A DNA stretch of 64,000 nt from assembly GCA_017798125.1 (NCBI GenBank), contig CP059070.1, forward strand, positions 1,736,001 through 1,800,000. Reading direction: 5' to 3'. Position numbers and translations under genes: made by a program. The stretch comes from Cryomorphaceae bacterium (GTDB taxonomy: Bacteria > Bacteroidota > Bacteroidia > Flavobacteriales > ECT2AJA-044). The notes beneath the pieces are model-generated. The model was not told where the DNA came from and did not search any database. It worked only from the letters and a program-made list of their open reading frames with translations. Shown here piece by piece: positions 1-8,905 of this stretch. How positions within the stretch are numbered: position 1 is the stretch's first letter; every line of letters begins with the position of its first letter.

Positions 1-1802
1 TTGATCTCGAACGCCACGGACACCTCGTCCGGGTGAAGGAGGAAGTCGATCCCAACCTGGAAATGGCCGCCATTCACCTTCGGGTCTTTGAAGCAGGAGG
101 CCCCGCCATTCTCTTTGAGCGCGTCAAAGGAAGCAAGTTCCGCGCAGCCTCTAACCTCTTTGGTTCGTTGGATCGATCTAAGTTTCTGTTTCGCCACACA
201 CTCGACGCCGTCCAGAAAGTAGTGGAACTCAAAGGAGATCCTACCCTCGCTTTTAAGAGACCTCTTCACTATGCCAGCGCACCCTTCACGGGGTTGACCG
301 CGCTTCCTATGAAGTCCATGGGGCCTGTACCTGTTGCGGCCCACACTTGTGCCGTTTCGAAGTGGCCGCAGATCAAACATTGGTCCATGGACGGTGGCCC
401 ATTTGTCACCTTACCGGTAGTCTACACCGAAGACATTGACAAGCCTGGAGTCATGAACTCCAACCTTGGGATGTATCGCATTCAGCTTGGCGGAAATGAT
501 TACGTGCAAGACGAGGAAATTGGCCTGCACTACCAGTTGCACAGAGGAATAGGGGTACACCAAACTAAAGCCAACGCCAAAGGGCAGCCGCTTAAAGTGA
601 GCATCTTTGTGGGCGGACCACCATCACTGACGCTAGCAGGTGTTATGCCCCTTCCGGAAGGCTTGAGCGAGCTCACTTTTGCTGGAGCATTAGGCGGACG
701 TCGTTTCCGCTACGCTCGAAAAGATGGCTACACCCTGGCCTCGGAAGCGGACTTTGTCATCACTGGCGAGGTTCACCCCGGAGAGAATAAACCCGAAGGC
801 CCCTTCGGTGATCATTTGGGGTACTATAGCCTCAAGCATCCCTTCCCACTAATGAAGGTGCACAAAGTCTTCCACCGCAAGAACGCTATATGGCCGTTTA
901 CCGTAGTTGGCCGTCCACCTCAAGAAGATACTCAATTCGGGGCGCTCATCCACGAAATTACAGGGCCAGCCATACCCAACGAGATTCCCGGATTGCGAGA
1001 AGTCAATGCCGTTGATGCGGCAGGGGTTCATCCGCTTCTCCTCGCAGTGGGCTCAGAACGCTATACGCCCTACTTGGAGAAGAAAAGACCTCAAGAGATT
1101 CTGACGATTGCCAACCATATATTGGGATTTGGTCAGCTCAGCCTGGCCAAGTTCCTCTTCATCATCGATGGAGCGGATAACCCAAATCTGACGACGCACC
1201 ACATCGCCGAATTCTTTGCTCACGTCCTCGAACGCGTAGATTGGACTCGGGATCTCCATTTTCACACGAAAACAAGCATCGATACGCTCGATTACAGCGG
1301 CGATGGACTGAATACCGGCTCCAAGGTCGTCATTGCTGCCGCAGGGGCCGTAAAACGCTCCTTAGGGACCGAAAGACCCTCTGTTGATTGGGGAGAAGAA
1401 GTGCGTGATGTGCAAGTCGCCCAACCGGGCACCCTTGCTGTACAGTTGGATTCTTGGAAGGACTATGCCTCCGCGAAGGAGGAAATTGAGCGCCTCACGG
1501 CGCGATGGTCGTCTGCGGACCTCAGAGCATTTCCACTGATCGTGTTGGTCGACGATGCGCCCTTCGCGGCCCGAACACTCAATAATTACCTCTGGGTGAC
1601 CTATACGCGCTCCAATCCGAGCCACGACATTTACGGGGTAGGAGCAGTCCAGGAAAACAAGCATTGGGGATGTACCGGACCATTGGTCATCGATGCCCGT
1701 ATCAAAACACATCATGCGCCACCAGTGGAGAAAGACCCCGAAGTAGAAAAGCGCGTTGATGCGCTTGGAGCATCTGGAGGAAGCCTCTACGGCATTATCT
1801 GA
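1..1802 (+). CDS. UbiD family decarboxylase (5' end off window)
   Basis: The reading frame is open from base 3 to the TGA at 1800-1802, so the gene begins left of the window; the visible part starts DLERHGHLVRVKEEVDPN, the usual second segment of UbiD proteins. UbiD enzymes use prenylated FMN to decarboxylate aromatic or alpha,beta-unsaturated acids; in Bacteroidota a member of this size (about 600 residues) usually serves menaquinone synthesis, but the substrate cannot be read from sequence. The conserved stretch KPEGPFGDHLGYYS near 260-275 carries the catalytic acidic residues of the family, and later blocks (GAATTE-like cofactor segments are absent, VDWTRDLHFHT and DYSGDGLNTGSK are present) fit the fold. 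Its stop overlaps the 3' end of the convergent M1 peptidase gene by eight bases. A hairpin repeat lies within it at 1490-1506. Family is certain; the pathway is inferred. Confidence 0.9.
   Translation, partial: DLERHGHLVRVKEEVDPNLEMAAIHLRVFEAGGPAILFERVKGSKFRAASNLFGSLDRSKFLFRHTLDAVQKVVELKGDPTLAFKRPLHYASAPFTGLTALPMKSMGPVPVAAHTCAVSKWPQIKHWSMDGGPFVTLPVVYTEDIDKPGVMNSNLGMYRIQLGGNDYVQDEEIGLHYQLHRGIGVHQTKANAKGQPLKVSIFVGGPPSLTLAGVMPLPEGLSELTFAGALGGRRFRYARKDGYTLASEADFVITGEVHPGENKPEGPFGDHLGYYSLKHPFPLMKVHKVFHRKNAIWPFTVVGRPPQEDTQFGALIHEITGPAIPNEIPGLREVNAVDAAGVHPLLLAVGSERYTPYLEKKRPQEILTIANHILGFGQLSLAKFLFIIDGADNPNLTTHHIAEFFAHVLERVDWTRDLHFHTKTSIDTLDYSGDGLNTGSKVVIAAAGAVKRSLGTERPSVDWGEEVRDVQVAQPGTLAVQLDSWKDYASAKEEIERLTARWSSADLRAFPLIVLVDDAPFAARTLNNYLWVTYTRSNPSHDIYGVGAVQENKHWGCTGPLVIDARIKTHHAPPVEKDPEVEKRVDALGASGGSLYGII
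1490..1506 (-). repeat. Hairpin repeat copy 1 (in ubiD-like gene)
   Basis: On the minus strand it reads ATC, GCGCC, loop GTGA, GGCGC: a perfect five-base-pair stem. It lies inside the UbiD gene and is translated as part of ERLTARW. It belongs to the family of 18 intact copies described in the findings. Confidence 0.7.
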
Positions 1803-4140
1803 CGACCGAGAAAGGCAGAACGGCCTCCCCGATTTGCATGTGATAGCTTCCAGAGGATAGCCCAACTAAGGAAAGAGACTCGTCTTCTTTGATGCGCCCG
1901 TTTCGGACGGATCTACCAAGCTCATCATAGATAACGTAGGCGCTTTCTTGATCCAGTCCGTCCAATCGCAAGAGGTCTTCTGCAGGATTCGGATAGAGTC
2001 GAAGAGGAGCTTGACCGCGATCATCGTTTAGCCCAATTGTCGTTGTGCCATTCGCAAAGGCGTAATCTCCAAGGAGTAGGGAGTCGATCAACATGCGTCC
2101 CAATCGGTTCGACGAATTCCCCATCACATCCTTGGTGTAGTAGGGATACTCTCGCCAAGTCTCGGTATGAGGAGCCCTGTAGACCAAGATGAGGCTGTCT
2201 TCGGTTACATTGGCCAAGTCCTCGTCTAGTTGCCCTACACGACCGTCGTAACGCATGGTCGCCATGGCCTTAAAGCTTGAAGAGACCGATCCACGTACAC
2301 TCCAGTAGTGATTGACACTGATCTGAGCCGGGTGAACCGTGGCCAAGGATCCTCTTGGACCAGCCCAGTGATGTTCGCGACGAACGTATGAAGAGTCGTT
2401 TTCTTCAATGACTTCAATGGTCATTCCAGATCGCCCTACGGAACGATTACCGGGAGCATTGAAGACTTCCTCTTCGTAGGTCATTCCCAACATAAGTTTC
2501 GCCTGGGGGTCGAGCACCACAAATTCTGGTGTAGAAGAAAGACCGCTCAATGAGAACTGTCCGGACCCGTTGGGAACAACAACAGGTACAATTTCCATAT
2601 TCCATGAAGCGTCGAAGACGCCAATTTCCAAAGGCACGTTCTCATAGGTTTTCGTTGTAGCCCGCAACCCTTGACTCAACCAAATCTCAGGATTTGCGCC
2701 AAGGCTAACACTGTCAATGCCGAATTCAGCAAATCCTGGCTCGTAGAGCCAATTCTCAAAAAAGTCAGACATATCCATACCAGTGGCGGCTGAAAGCTGA
2801 TGCTGAAAGGAAGCCGAGCTCAAAGAATCAAGAGCATTGTCCGCCAAGATTTGTTGAAGGCCATAGGTGAAAAGAGAGTCTCCAAGGTATCCGCGCATCG
2901 AATGCGCCACTCCTGCACCCTTGTTGTACACGTGGGTCCCATAGGTGTTGCTGTGGCCCACGCCGTCTACCGCCAAGAAACCTCCATCGTTTAAATGGGC
3001 AGCGCTCAAAACCTGCTGCCAATTGTTGCGTACGCGGTTGAGGTAGCTCTCTCGACCATTAAGGCATTCGAAGAACAGATGAGCACTGAATTCAGCCATC
3101 CCTTCGTTGATCCACATATGCTCTGCCTGAGAGCAAGTAACGTAATCACCCCACCAGTGGTGAGCGAGTTCATGAGCCATTAAGTCGTCATAGGCATTGC
3201 TTCCGTCCACTGTAAAGGCCGGATAGGCCACGTTTGTCGGGTGCTCCATAGCGCCTTGACCTGTTAGGACGTATCCGACTCGATCCCAATGGTAGGGTCC
3301 GTACCAGGTTTCAAAGCAACTCAGGGCGTCGGTTAAATGAGAAAAGGACCCTGGAACATCAGCTGTATCCCCGGCTTGTGCGGCGATTTCAATGTCGATG
3401 ACGTCTCCGGTCATGGAGGTGAAACTATCCGTGTAGCGGTAGTAGCGTCCAACCGCTATTCCCGGCAAGTAGCTCGGAATGGGCTGATTCATTTCCCATT
3501 CGGTCCAAAGGGTATCACCTCCTAATAAAGTCTCTACCGTCCGAATGCCCGTACATTGCGATATGCGTCCGCCGGTCGTTAAGGTCTTAAACGTAAACGT
3601 CGAACGTTCAATGAATTGATCAAAGCACGGAAACCAGGTTCGGCCGTAGTTGTGCGGATCCGCATCGAAACCGACTCCTAGGTTGTAGGCAATATTGTTT
3701 CCATAGTAAAAGCCTCCCCAGCCCGATGCATCGGTAGTGGGCTGTCCACCGTAAAAAACGGTAACGGTGTGCTGCTCGCCGCTGTTCCAACTCGTTGGAA
3801 AATCCACCCAGATTACCGGACTGGTGTAGGAGAAAGTCGAAGATGTGCTGTCCACCCAAACACTGTCAACACTGAGATTGAGGAGGTCGAGTCGAAGGTC
3901 GTCCAGGCCATTTTGCAATGCCGTTATCTCGAGATCGGCACGTCCATCCAAGGATTGAGAGCTCCAATCGGAAAAATCCAGTTCTATAGTGGTGTGCGTA
4001 ATGTCAAATGTATCGGAGCGTGTAGGACCAGCAGTGTAGAAGGCGCTGCTTCGGGTGCGGCAGATTTCGTTCGTCTGGCCGTAGGCCGAAAACAGCATCA
4101 ACAATAGGAGGGCACAAGTCCCGTGAATCTTTCGCGTCAT
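1795..4140 (-). CDS. M1 family metallopeptidase with T9SS sorting domain
   Basis: A 781-residue secreted zinc aminopeptidase of the M1 (gluzincin) family. The N-terminus MTRKIHGTCALLLLMLFSA is a signal peptide. The catalytic signature HELAHHWWGD followed after exactly 18 residues by NEGMAEF gives HExxH-18-E, and a GAMEH-like substrate motif appears as QGAMEHPTN just upstream, so the site looks complete. After the peptidase part (roughly residues 30-530) there is a beta-rich region and a C-terminal domain beginning LRLYPNPAEDLLRLDGL, the type A sorting signal of the type IX secretion system, so the enzyme is probably exported to the surface or medium. Residues SAYGQTNE at the signal-peptide end fall on a weak GTA-loop palindrome (about 4080), a possible decayed repeat. 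Function is probably peptide scavenging. Its 3' end overlaps the UbiD gene. Confidence 0.93.
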   Translation of the reverse strand: MTRKIHGTCALLLLMLFSAYGQTNEICRTRSSAFYTAGPTRSDTFDITHTTIELDFSDWSSQSLDGRADLEITALQNGLDDLRLDLLNLSVDSVWVDSTSSTFSYTSPVIWVDFPTSWNSGEQHTVTVFYGGQPTTDASGWGGFYYGNNIAYNLGVGFDADPHNYGRTWFPCFDQFIERSTFTFKTLTTGGRISQCTGIRTVETLLGGDTLWTEWEMNQPIPSYLPGIAVGRYYRYTDSFTSMTGDVIDIEIAAQAGDTADVPGSFSHLTDALSCFETWYGPYHWDRVGYVLTGQGAMEHPTNVAYPAFTVDGSNAYDDLMAHELAHHWWGDYVTCSQAEHMWINEGMAEFSAHLFFECLNGRESYLNRVRNNWQQVLSAAHLNDGGFLAVDGVGHSNTYGTHVYNKGAGVAHSMRGYLGDSLFTYGLQQILADNALDSLSSASFQHQLSAATGMDMSDFFENWLYEPGFAEFGIDSVSLGANPEIWLSQGLRATTKTYENVPLEIGVFDASWNMEIVPVVVPNGSGQFSLSGLSSTPEFVVLDPQAKLMLGMTYEEEVFNAPGNRSVGRSGMTIEVIEENDSSYVRREHHWAGPRGSLATVHPAQISVNHYWSVRGSVSSSFKAMATMRYDGRVGQLDEDLANVTEDSLILVYRAPHTETWREYPYYTKDVMGNSSNRLGRMLIDSLLLGDYAFANGTTTIGLNDDRGQAPLRLYPNPAEDLLRLDGLDQESAYVIYDELGRSVRNGRIKEDESLSLVGLSSGSYHMQIGEAVLPFSVVR

Positions 4141-4181
4141 AGCTTAGGCAGTTAGGTTTGCCCAAGGTACGGAATCGTCAA

Positions 4182-4952
4182 CTAGACCTCGAAACCACCT
4201 TCGTCCAGGCGGCGTAGGGTTTCTTCATAGCCGATTTCGAACATCTCGCGGTCCTTGGCGGTCGAAAAAATGCCGAAATGGGCCAGTTCTAGTGGTTCGA
4301 TGAACAGGTCCATTTTAGGGATATGAGGTCGAATGGTGTTGTAAGTCGCGAGGGTAAATACCCGATCAATCATGGTACTCCACCCGGTCAAGTCGTCCTT
4401 TTCGTCAATGGGATTGACATGGGAACCGATCAAGCGATCGCAGTCATCGGCAATGGGTTCCACGGGAAGGTTGCTCGTCACTCCTCCGTCCACCAGATAA
4501 CTTCCTTCAAATTCCACAGCTTTGAAGAGGATGGGAATGGAGCAGGAAGCGCGAACCAAGGTGGTCAAAGGCCCTTCGTCAAAAAAGCGCATTTTACCGG
4601 TATTGAATTCCGTACACGCAATGCGCAGGGGCAACTGCAAGTCTTCTATGCGCTCCACACTAAGGTTTTCTTTGAGCAGCTTGACCAGTCCGTCGAGCTT
4701 GAGAATTCCCATAGGCTCCAGCCCGAATCGAACGAATCGATAGAATCCTTGTTCTTGAAAGATGCGGAAGATTTCTTCGGGATCCTTTCCGTCAGCGTAA
4801 AGCGCACCCACGATGGACCCTGCACTAGCACCGCTGACAATTTCGGGCTGTATACCGCGTTCGTGCAGGGCTTTTAAAACGCCTAAATGAGCAATTCCCC
4901 GCGCGCCTCCGCCCGATAGAGCGATTCCGATTTTGTATTTTTTCTCCGCCAT
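4182..4952 (-). CDS. Patatin-like phospholipase
   Basis: A 256-residue cytoplasmic-type patatin hydrolase. The start chosen is the ATG at 4952 giving MAEKKYKIGIALSGGGARG; a longer frame exists but would add residues unlike the family. The oxyanion block SGGGARG, the nucleophile elbow GASAGS and the dyad Asp in VDGGV are all visible, so the Ser-Asp catalytic dyad is intact. Family members cleave acyl esters of phospholipids or lysophospholipids (RssA/YchK-like size and layout). Its start codon is separated from that of the divergent ArfB gene by only 12 bases, so its promoter must lie inside or right at that gene; CAAAAGTA at 4957-4964 is, on the minus strand, a match to the -7 element TAnnTTTG and would imply an almost leaderless transcript. 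Confidence 0.9.
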   Translation of the reverse strand: MAEKKYKIGIALSGGGARGIAHLGVLKALHERGIQPEIVSGASAGSIVGALYADGKDPEEIFRIFQEQGFYRFVRFGLEPMGILKLDGLVKLLKENLSVERIEDLQLPLRIACTEFNTGKMRFFDEGPLTTLVRASCSIPILFKAVEFEGSYLVDGGVTSNLPVEPIADDCDRLIGSHVNPIDEKDDLTGWSTMIDRVFTLATYNTIRPHIPKMDLFIEPLELAHFGIFSTAKDREMFEIGYEETLRRLDEGGFEV

Positions 4953-4964
4953 AGCACAAAAGTA

Positions 4965-5393
4965 ATGGACAAAAAGGCTCGTCAGGAACTTCGGCAGCGC
5001 AATTTTGCGCCCGATTTTGAATTCACTACTTCCAGAAGCAGCGGACCGGGTGGGCAGCACGCGAATAAGACGGAAACCCGTGTCACGCTTCGTTTCTCGG
5101 TCGAAGAGAGCGAGGCCCTACGGGCCGATGAAAAGCCTCGAGTACTCAAAGCTTGGCGACGGCGACTCACAGAATCGGGGGAGCTGTTGTTGTCTGAGGA
5201 AGGGTCGCGAAGTCAAGTCAAGAATAAAGAAGCGGTAGTGAAGCGGTTCTTTGAATTGTTGGAAAAGGCACTGACTCCGAGAAAGAAGCGAATTCCAACA
5301 CAGAAATCGCGTGCCGCAAAGCTCAAGCAAGTCCAAGACAAGAAGAGAAGAGGAGAGATCAAAAAGATGCGGCAAAAACCGCCCAAGCCTTAG
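4965..5393 (+). CDS. arfB: Peptidyl-tRNA hydrolase ArfB (ribosome rescue)
   Basis: A 142-residue release-factor-like protein. The GGQ catalytic motif sits early in SRSSGPGGQHANKTETRV (about residues 24-41), preceded by the typical N-terminal helix, and the C-terminus is a very basic tail (RKKRIPTQKSRAAKLKQ...KKRRGEIKKMRQKPPK) that in ArfB/YaeJ enters the empty mRNA channel of stalled ribosomes. It hydrolyses peptidyl-tRNA on non-stop complexes. No stop-codon recognition domain is present, which separates it from RF1/RF2. Start ATG at 4965 is supported by the family N-terminus. The gene is divergent from patatin and its stop lies two bases from the 3' end of rlmB. The segment SEALRADEKPR at about residue 50 is encoded by a copy of the window's hairpin repeat and lies between the GGQ domain strands and a helix. 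Confidence 0.93.
   Translation: MDKKARQELRQRNFAPDFEFTTSRSSGPGGQHANKTETRVTLRFSVEESEALRADEKPRVLKAWRRRLTESGELLLSEEGSRSQVKNKEAVVKRFFELLEKALTPRKKRIPTQKSRAAKLKQVQDKKRRGEIKKMRQKPPKP
5114..5129 (-). repeat. Hairpin repeat copy 2 (in arfB, ALRAD)
   Basis: GGCCCTACGGGCCGAT on the plus strand, perfect GGCCC/GGGCC stem with a TAC loop. Read in the arfB frame as Ala-Leu-Arg-Ala-Asp. Confidence 0.8.
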
Positions 5394-5395
5394 TA

Positions 5396-6151
5396 TTACT
5401 GAATTTTAAAGCGCTGCCGTGCCGCTTCGTACAAGGCCATTCCAGCGGCGACACTCACGTTCAAAGAATCAAATCCTCCAGGCATCGGAATGAGGGCATT
5501 CTGATCAGTCAAGTTCAAATACTCTGGTGAAATACCGTCCTCTTCGGACCCCATGATTAGACAAGTGGGAATGGTATAGTCAACCTCCGAGAGTGGCTTT
5601 TCTACTTTTTCTGTAATTCCGACAAGCTGAATACCGCTGTCTTTTAGGTACTGAAAAGTCTCTTTCAGGAAACGGACTCGGCTAATCGGTAGACGAAGCA
5701 ATGCACCCGCCGATGTTTTAACCGCATCTCCGTTCACCTGGGCGGACCCCTTTTCGGGAATAAGTATACCGTGTGCGCCCATGGCCTCAGCAGATCGGAC
5801 AATGGCTCCGAAGTTCCGCACGTCCGTCACGCGATCCAAGGCGACAAACAGAGGTGTTTCACCACGCTCGTATACCATCTGCAACACTTCTTCAAAGGGC
5901 TGGAAGGAAACTGGAGAAATGAAGGCCACCACACCTTGGTGGTTTTTTCTGGTAATGCGATTCAGCTTCTGGTAGGGGACGTGCTGAAAGGGGAGTCCCG
6001 CTGCTCGTATTTCTGCAAAGAGTTCTTGAAAAGACTCGCCTTGTCCTCCCTTTTGCAGTAGAATTTTGTCGAATTCCTTTCCGCTGCGAATCCCTTCTAG
6101 GACAGGCTTAATACCAAAAATAAGGTCTGGAGAATTGTCTTTCGGATTCAT
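5396..6151 (-). CDS. rlmB: 23S rRNA 2'-O-methyltransferase, RlmB/TrmH (SpoU) family
   Basis: A 251-residue SPOUT methyltransferase. The N-terminal substrate-binding domain (DLIFGIKPVLEGIRSGKEFDKILLQ, about residues 8-80) is the SpoU_sub type, followed by the knotted catalytic domain with motif 1 LDRVTDVRNFGAIVRSAEAMG, motif 2 LIMGSEEDGISPE and motif 3 IPMPGGFDSLNVSVAAGMALYE. RlmB methylates the 2'-OH of G2251 in the peptidyl-transferase loop; paralogues such as TrmL/TrmH share the motifs but lack this N-terminal domain. ATG at 6151 was chosen because it precedes the family N-terminus; it overlaps the end of the upstream GWxTD gene by 44 bases in another frame, so the two are likely translationally coupled. 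The 3' end meets arfB convergently. Confidence 0.9.
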   Translation of the reverse strand: MNPKDNSPDLIFGIKPVLEGIRSGKEFDKILLQKGGQGESFQELFAEIRAAGLPFQHVPYQKLNRITRKNHQGVVAFISPVSFQPFEEVLQMVYERGETPLFVALDRVTDVRNFGAIVRSAEAMGAHGILIPEKGSAQVNGDAVKTSAGALLRLPISRVRFLKETFQYLKDSGIQLVGITEKVEKPLSEVDYTIPTCLIMGSEEDGISPEYLNLTDQNALIPMPGGFDSLNVSVAAGMALYEAARQRFKIQ

Positions 6152-7409
6152 CTTGTGCGCGTTGTACATCAGAGACGTTGAAGATTCGACCCTGACGCCA
6201 CGTGTCAACGGCTTGACTCCAGCTGTATCGGTAGATGCTCGACCGATTGAGTGCAAAGTCGTTGGCGGAGAAGGGGTTTTGAACGCGTACAAAGTTAAAA
6301 TTATAGCTCAACATCGAATTCTCTTCACCGTAGATCCAACTCTCACTGTCCGCGGTCTTATAAATGATGTTGGGAGGACCAAAGATGGTGTAGACGATTC
6401 CCCGGTCCGTTCGCCAGCCTTCGGTGTAGGACGAAAAGAAGGAGTTGGCATCCTCAACGCGGTTGTAGTAAGTTCGAATCAGCATTTTCGCCCGGTCCGG
6501 TGTGCCGGCGTTTTTGATCCAGAAGGCATCTATGTTCTTTTTGGATGTAAGCGCCGCAAATTCCTTTTTGGTCGTGATATAGCGCATCGGCGGAGCTAGG
6601 TGCTCAATCTTGGTGACGTACGGGAAGTCGTTGTAGAAGCAAAAGACCGTAAACCCTTCCGTAGAGGTAGTGTCGAACTGGAAGTGGTAAAACCCTGGAT
6701 TTGAAAACTGAAAAGTGTCCTTCAGGGCAACTTGGAAGACGCTGTCCGCTGTGTAATCAAAGGCCACGTCATTTTCAATGACGTACGGTGGGCTCGCCAG
6801 TGGAAAATCTCGTTGATAGACCCGAACATAAAGCGAATCCGAAGGAGGGTTATCGTGGTACAACGTGAAGGCCTCGTCTGTATTGACAAACGGTTTGTAC
6901 ATGCGCTCACCGCTGGGGCGCGACATGGCAAAATAATTTCTAGAGCTGTTCGTGGTTTTCCGCAATTCAACATAGCTCTGGTGCATGTAATCGCGGTTGA
7001 GATCCTGAAGCTGAACTTCCAGGATGTACTTCTGTGCGTCGGGGGTGGCAAAGGGAATAGAACCCTCAAGCACCTTGTCGCGCATTTCATTTTGCTCATC
7101 CACGAACATATAGGACGTAGAATCCAACATCACCGGGTTCTCAAGTGACGTCAGGAGTCGCAAACGAATACGGACTTCAGCGGCGTATGGAACGTCTTCA
7201 GTTGCCCGCATGTACAAAAGGTCATGTGATAACATGCGGAAATGAAGCTCAGAGCTGTCAGGAGTTTGATTGAAGACGTAGTAATCCGGACGCATCAAAA
7301 CCGACTCTTGTTGATACAGGTGTGCCATGTTCCGGCTGGTCAGTCCCTTGTTACCGCCACAAGAGGCCAGCAGAAAGCCCATAAAGCCAAAGAGCGCTAT
7401 CTGCTTCAT
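6108..7409 (-). CDS. GWxTD domain lipoprotein
   Basis: A 433-residue predicted lipoprotein. Start ATG at 7409 gives MKQIALFGFMGFLLASCGG with a clear lipobox (LASC); a longer in-frame start would bury this signal. The C-terminal region holds the name-giving motif TEGWRTDRGIVYTIFGPPNI (around residue 350) followed by SESWIYGEE, typical of the Bacteroidota GWxTD domain, whose biochemical role is unknown. The middle is beta-rich and shows no enzymatic motif. The gene follows rmuC by 25 bases and overlaps rlmB, so the three may be one transcript. Location is probably the outer or inner membrane facing the periplasm. Confidence 0.85.
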   Translation of the reverse strand: MKQIALFGFMGFLLASCGGNKGLTSRNMAHLYQQESVLMRPDYYVFNQTPDSSELHFRMLSHDLLYMRATEDVPYAAEVRIRLRLLTSLENPVMLDSTSYMFVDEQNEMRDKVLEGSIPFATPDAQKYILEVQLQDLNRDYMHQSYVELRKTTNSSRNYFAMSRPSGERMYKPFVNTDEAFTLYHDNPPSDSLYVRVYQRDFPLASPPYVIENDVAFDYTADSVFQVALKDTFQFSNPGFYHFQFDTTSTEGFTVFCFYNDFPYVTKIEHLAPPMRYITTKKEFAALTSKKNIDAFWIKNAGTPDRAKMLIRTYYNRVEDANSFFSSYTEGWRTDRGIVYTIFGPPNIIYKTADSESWIYGEENSMLSYNFNFVRVQNPFSANDFALNRSSIYRYSWSQAVDTWRQGRIFNVSDVQRAQDESERQFSRPYFWY

Positions 7410-7434
7410 AATATGTACACCCGAACGATATTTT

Positions 7435-8757
7435 CTATTCGTCTTCACTGTGTTCTTTTAATCCTTTCGGCAGACTTTTGTTCGTCTTTAGCCCAAGCCC
7501 CTTCAATTGTTCGGCTTGACGTATGAGGTTTCCAGGCCCATCTTTCAATTGCCCAAGGGCCTTGTCATATGTGACGCGGGCCTGATCTAAGCGCTGCCCG
7601 ATGGCCGTTAAGCTCTCTACAAAGCCCACGAACTTATCGTACAACTTGGCACCGCGATCCGCTATTTCTTGAACGTTTTTCGCCTGCGTTTCTTGTTTCC
7701 AGATGTAGCCTACGGTTCTCAAGGTTGCTAGTAGGGTAGAAGTGCTGACCAATACCACGTTTTTATCCAGGGCTTCGGCGTATAGCTGACCGTCTTCATC
7801 TTGCTCCAAGGCTAGCAGGAAAGCCGGTTCTACCGGAATGTACATCATAACATAATCCGGTGTGGCAATTTGATAAAGGTCTTCGTATCGCTTGCTTCCC
7901 AGTCCTTTGATGTGGGCTTTAATGCTGGCTAAATGTCGCTTTAATGCATCTGAGCGGTCCGCATCGGTTTCGGCACTGTGATAAGCCTCATATGCCTTGA
8001 GTGAGACCTTGGCGTCAATGATGAGGTGTTTGTCTTCTGGGAGGTGAACGATGAAATCCGGGCGCTTTTGATGACCCTCACCATCGGCAAAGCTGTTCTG
8101 CGTCTGGAAATGCACATTTTCCTTTAGCCCAGCCTGTTCCAGCAAACGCGTCAGTTGGAATTCGCCCCAGTCTCCCATGGATTTGCTGTCCCCCTTAAGC
8201 GCATTGGTCAACTCTAAGGCTTCCTTAGCCATCTGTTGATTCAGCTTCTGTAGACCATCAATCTGAGTTTTCAGGCTGATCTGCTCATCTCTGTTTTCCT
8301 TGTAGGTTTTGTCGACCTTCTCTTCAAACTCCTTCAAGCGAGTTTTAAAAGGAAGCAGGATCCGGTCCAATTCCTTCTCGTTTTGCTCGGTGAATTTCTT
8401 TGACTTTTCCTCTAATAGCTCATTTGCTACATTTTTGAACTCAACTTTAAACCGTTCTTGAAGATCTTCGATTTCTTTTTTGGTTTCCCGAAGACGTTCG
8501 GATAAATTCAGGAGTTCCTGATTTTTGGCAGCCAATTGCCCGGATAATTCCAAGCGCTCGTTTTCCATTTTCGAGCGTTCAGTTTGTGCCTCATCAAGTC
8601 GTTCTTCAAGGGTAGAGTAGAGGGCTCTCAGAACGTATTTTTCGTCGAGATCTGATTCCGAAATAGTGCCTGCGGCACGATGCGAATTTCGCTTCCCTAA
8701 TAGGTAGCCAATCACCACACCCAATACAACACCAGCAAGCAAAAGTCCGTACTCCAT
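7435..8757 (-). CDS. rmuC: DNA recombination protein RmuC
   Basis: A 440-residue protein with one N-terminal membrane anchor (MEYGLLLAGVVLGVVIGYLLG), a long charged coiled coil (about residues 35-190) and the RmuC nuclease-like domain with GDWGEFQLTRLLEQAGLKE, RPDFIVHLPEDKHLIIDAKVSL and VMMYIPVEPAFLLAL. The Asp/Asp-Ala-Lys arrangement resembles a PD-(D/E)xK core. In E. coli RmuC limits inversions at short repeats, which is noteworthy in a genome rich in short palindromes, but that link is only a thought. It is the first gene of the rmuC-GWxTD-rlmB group. Confidence 0.93.
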   Translation of the reverse strand: MEYGLLLAGVVLGVVIGYLLGKRNSHRAAGTISESDLDEKYVLRALYSTLEERLDEAQTERSKMENERLELSGQLAAKNQELLNLSERLRETKKEIEDLQERFKVEFKNVANELLEEKSKKFTEQNEKELDRILLPFKTRLKEFEEKVDKTYKENRDEQISLKTQIDGLQKLNQQMAKEALELTNALKGDSKSMGDWGEFQLTRLLEQAGLKENVHFQTQNSFADGEGHQKRPDFIVHLPEDKHLIIDAKVSLKAYEAYHSAETDADRSDALKRHLASIKAHIKGLGSKRYEDLYQIATPDYVMMYIPVEPAFLLALEQDEDGQLYAEALDKNVVLVSTSTLLATLRTVGYIWKQETQAKNVQEIADRGAKLYDKFVGFVESLTAIGQRLDQARVTYDKALGQLKDGPGNLIRQAEQLKGLGLKTNKSLPKGLKEHSEDE

Positions 8758-8880
8758 GGAGCTAAAATACGGGAAATTGACGAGGATTACGGGACGTTAC
8801 CCCGAGATTATGTGTGGTTATAAAATACTTTAGTCAATCTGTGTAAATAGCTGGATAAAAGAGAATAAAGAATTCATTTG

Positions 8881-8904
8881 CGAAAATCAATAATGCGATT
8901 TTCG
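8881..8904 (-). terminator. Hairpin just after the Omp85-like gene
   Basis: CGAAAATC (8881-8888) and GATTTTCG (8897-8904) form a perfect eight-base-pair inverted repeat with an eight-base spacer, starting one base after the stop codon of the Omp85-like gene. It lacks a following U run, so a factor-independent terminator is possible but not proven. The rest of 8758-8905 shows no gene. Confidence 0.4.
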
Positions 8905-8905
8905 A

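Noticed and set aside
2430-2450. ATCGCCCTACGGAACGAT in the M1 peptidase gene as another hairpin copy
   Set aside because: The loop and flanks match but the arms do not pair beyond CC/GG, so it was not counted.
4076-4092. TGGCCGTAGGCCG at the M1 signal peptide end as a hairpin copy
   Set aside because: Only four pairs form and the flanking ATC is absent; possible decayed copy at most.
6066-6599. Long plus-strand open frames opposite rlmB and GWxTD, and similar antisense frames elsewhere
   Set aside because: They mirror real genes in other frames and show no recognisable protein features.
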